Shown here: piece by piece, positions 62,101-64,000 of the stretch
Layout: each line of letters starts with the position of its first letter
How positions within the stretch are numbered: the stretch's first letter is position 1
Source of the DNA: Neospora caninum Liverpool
Taxonomy: Eukaryota > Apicomplexa > Conoidasida > Eucoccidiorida > Sarcocystidae
Assembly: GCF_000208865.1 (NCBI RefSeq)
Contig: NC_018389.1
Coordinates: forward strand, 1,550,001 to 1,614,000
Direction: 5' to 3'
DNA length: 64,000 bases
The notes under the pieces: generated by a model
What the model saw: the letters and a program-made list of their open reading frames with translations, nothing else
The model's database searches: none
What the model was told of the DNA's origin: nothing
Position numbers and translations under genes: made by a program

Positions 62101-62329
62101 CGCCTCTTAAAAGCTCTGCGACAAGCTCTAGAGGGGAAAAGACCGAGTCGGATCTAGAGAAAGCCTTGCCGGCAGGCGGCCGCGCGTACCCTGCCAGGGG
62201 CTTCCAAGTAGGCGCGCGACCGCCCGGTTGGACGCGTCTGACCAGCGCGTAACAACAAGGAAGACGCAGAAGCACGGAAAGAAGCAGCACGGGAAGAAGA
62301 CGGCCGACGTCCCTTCGTCCCCCCGCCAT
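51814..62329 (-). CDS. der: Der/EngA double GTPase, probably apicoplast-targeted
   Basis: Fourteen exons join in phase to 1,267 residues, as complement(51814-52155, 52300-52339, 52677-52801, 53504-53620, 54253-54375, 54683-54847, 55108-55211, 55830-55993, 56209-56421, 56841-56920, 57669-57785, 58206-58271, 59424-59662, 60421-62329). Der is a GTPase for assembly of the bacterial-type large ribosomal subunit. GTPase 1 has GRPNVGKSS (646-654), DGTTRD, DTGG (697-700) and NKTE (764-767). GTPase 2 has GRPNVGKSQ (874-882), GTTRD, DTAG (938-941), NKWD (1005-1008) and SALTG (1040-1044). The KH-like domain (about 1061-1145) has [23 protein letters not shown] and PPTIVVF. Exon 1 encodes a 636-residue N-terminus: a hydrophobic signal ([18 protein letters not shown]), a basic transit-like stretch and a long charged region, pointing to the plastid. 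Bacterial Der is about 490 residues. Exon 14 and internal borders of exon 1 are least sure. Confidence 0.9.
53252..53402. repeat. Three TA microsatellites in Der intron 11
   Basis: TA runs at 53253-53293, 53337-53362 and 53379-53402 lie within the intron between exons 53504-53620 and 52677-52801. The apparent Tyr/Ile frames over them are artefacts. Confidence 0.9.
54058..54145. repeat. Two TA microsatellites in Der intron 10
   Basis: TA runs at 54058-54088 and 54119-54144 lie in the intron between exons 54253-54375 and 53504-53620. Confidence 0.9.
54481..54537. repeat. TA plus GATA microsatellite in Der intron 9
   Basis: A TA run at 54481-54500 passes directly into about nine GATA units ending at 54537, within the intron between exons 54683-54847 and 54253-54375. 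Confidence 0.9.
55318..55350. repeat. TA microsatellite in Der intron 7
   Basis: A nearly pure TA run lies in the intron between exons 55830-55993 and 55108-55211. A second, shorter AT tract with TTTATATAT is at 55588-55612 in the same intron. Confidence 0.9.
58763..59195. repeat. Long TATC/TATATC microsatellite in Der intron 2
   Basis: About 410 nt of TATC units, mixed with TATATC in the first half and purer TATC from about 58976 to 59148, end in a TA run at 59173-59194. It fills much of the 1.15 kb intron between exons 59424-59662 and 58206-58271. Plus-strand frames over it encode only Ser/Ile/Tyr/Leu repeats and are not genes. Confidence 0.95.
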
Positions 62330-63822
62330 AGGGTGGAGAAGGGAACGAAAGTTATTTCAAGTTTCCGTCCACCGAGCGTGGTCAGCAGCTATTCCCGTAT
62401 GCGGACTGAGCTCGCAGATATTCACAGGCTGAAGAAAATGCCCGTGGTATGGACACAACGAATCGCCGGTGGTGACGGAGGCCTCACCGCATGTCAGGCA
62501 GAAGCGACGCAGGGCAAACCGTTGAGACTCGGACTTTTTTGCTTCCAACTGACACGCGAACAAGCCAGAAGTCGCAGACCGGTTCCGCCTCTTGTTCGCC
62601 TCCACGCGGCGCAAATCCTTCAGCACAATCCCATGGAGTCTGCTGCCGAAACACTCCTCGGAGAGGCGGATGGAGGAAGCAGTTGTCCACATTCAAGAAA
62701 ATGCTGGACCTGTTTGTCGTGCGATGGAAGCACTGAGCTGGGGCGTATCCCTTGCGGTAACACAGTTAGGAAAGTACGGCGCTTTCAGCGAGAGAACGGC
62801 TTTTCGTGGACGCGTTCGCCCCGACCCGGCGCAACTTCTTTGGGGCTGCTTGCCGCGGCAAGTCAGGAAAAACACGACCTTTCTCTCACTTGAGGAAGGC
62901 TGGAGCACGAGACAAGACGAGGGCGAGGAGGAGTCCGAAAGTGCAGCGAAAGGGACGTGTCGCCTGCCGCATAACGAGGCCGTGGATCTAAGGCGTCATG
63001 TAGACAGGTGACGACCGCACTGCGCGTTGTCTTGAGGCGAGTCCATCGTCTTGTGCCCTACGCAACAGCGCTGGATGTTTACGTTGTTCGACTCTAGAAA
63101 ATGTGCGGCCGAAATTTTTCGCTGTCGCAGCACTTGAGTGAAAAACAGATGATCCGAATTCAGATAAGAAACGGGAAGGAACGAGCCAGAGGCAATGGCA
63201 AGCAGGGGAAAAAGTGACATGCGCACACATCGCTGTCGATTTCTTTTTTGTGCTTCTGGTTATGGTGATTTGCCATGCAAGGATGCATGCATCTTCACGC
63301 AGTCAAGCGGTTTTGTGGGGCGGGAGAAAACTCCGTGCTTGCGAATTTTGCAAAACCTTTTTGCGTCTAAAAGGTGGAAGATTCGACATTGGTCCCTCCT
63401 GTTGAGAGCTTTTTTTCAGGTTTTTGTCGACAGGCGCCCTGGTTGCATCTCGACCACGGTTTTACCCAGCAGCTATACACTTCTCTAGTCTCTTCTCTCT
63501 CAACAAAGGCGTGGCTCTGGAGAACAGCAATGATGTAAAATCACCGGTTTCTCGCCACAGAGCCTGGACATCTGCTGTGCATCTGCTTTCTCTCCTGTTT
63601 GTGCTGCTGTCTCTCTCTCAAATGCCCCCGTCTCTCCAACTCCAAATAGAGGGCTCGTCCACATCCGTTTGCTGCCGGCTTGTCGCTGTTTGTTTTTTAC
63701 GGATTTCCGCGCCTCCTTCACGCGCCCCCCTTTGCAGCCACTGAACGGGGGCAGAGTTTAATGGTCTCGTGTCACTCCGTTCCTGCTTTTCTGCTTTCTG
63801 GACTCTTTCGAGGTTGGCAACC
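62330..63822. promoter_or_regulatory. Divergent 5' region between the Der gene and the gene at 63823
   Basis: Genes start on opposite strands at 62329 and 63823, so both promoters should lie here. A TGCATGC at 63284-63290 matches a motif known from promoters of Toxoplasma and bound by some ApiAP2 factors, but a 7-mer of this kind also occurs elsewhere in the window (for example at 11363 and 39693). The region next to 63823 is pyrimidine-rich. No supported gene was seen. Confidence 0.45.
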
Positions 63823-64000
63823 ATGACGGCTGCTAGCGAGAAACGCTCCCCAGGAAATGGAGGGAAGAAGAATGAAGAGAAACGCGCCAAAGCCGGAGTG
63901 AACAAACAACTTCGGAAAGAACGTCTTCGTGCAATCGAAGCCGCTTCACGCCTTCTGCCTCCGCCCCCCCAAGATGACGCGTGCGCAGCGGGCTCGGCTG
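63823..64000 (+). CDS. Start of a lysine-rich protein gene (partial)
   Basis: The ATG at 63823-63825, in the context GGCAACCATGACGG, opens a frame that stays open to the window edge and gives the first 59 residues. The start is highly basic and charged (EKRSPGNGGKKNEEKRAKAG, then NKQLRKERLRAIEAA), followed by a proline run, LLPPPPQDD. The long pyrimidine-rich leader before the ATG fits a 5' UTR of this group. There is too little to name a family. It could be a nuclear or RNA-associated protein judging only by charge. Confidence 0.6.
   Translation, partial: MTAASEKRSPGNGGKKNEEKRAKAGVNKQLRKERLRAIEAASRLLPPPPQDDACAAGSA

Overview
The window is nuclear DNA from an apicomplexan parasite, most likely a tissue-cyst coccidian of the Toxoplasma/Neospora/Hammondia group. 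The evidence is intron-rich genes with GT..AG splice sites and pyrimidine-rich intron ends, very long serine- and charge-rich proteins, coding homopolymer tracts, many TA and TATC microsatellites, and a bacterial-type GTPase carrying a signal-plus-transit leader of the kind used to reach the apicoplast. I cannot fix the species from sequence alone. Splice junctions were placed by hand from GT/AG sites, codon phase and family alignment, so outer exons and low-complexity exons are the least certain parts.

Layout. 1-1723 (+) is the 3' part of a protein disulfide isomerase. 2335-3702 (+) is a coiled-coil gene that looks broken or oddly spliced. 4010-6123 (-) is a ZCCHC17/pNO40-like S1 plus zinc-knuckle RNA-binding protein with a duplicated S1 module. 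It faces away from 8144-10075 (+), a DUF501 protein with a secretory leader. 11470-15284 (-) is a tentative three-exon gene. After a 3.5 kb gap, 18804-27125 (-) is a very large TMEM8/PGAP6-type protein of the CREST membrane hydrolase superfamily. 27668-28977 (-) is a signal-peptide protein of unknown function. 31316-33486 (+) is a small, probably N-myristoylated and palmitoylated protein. 36843-40863 (-) and 42906-50221 (+) are two large divergent genes without a firm family. 51814-62329 (-) is a 14-exon gene for Der/EngA, the double GTPase of ribosome assembly, with an apicoplast-type leader. 63823 to the end (+) is the start of a further gene.

The genes do not form an operon. Functional links are thematic. 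Der and possibly the DUF501 protein are bacterial-type proteins likely to serve the plastid. PDI and the PGAP6-like protein belong to the secretory pathway, and the latter would act on GPI-anchored proteins, which are the dominant surface coat in this group. The pNO40-like protein points to nucleolar RNA work. Several introns of the Der gene are loaded with TA or TATC microsatellites. The gaps between genes were read on both strands, and nothing in them reached the level of a supported gene.
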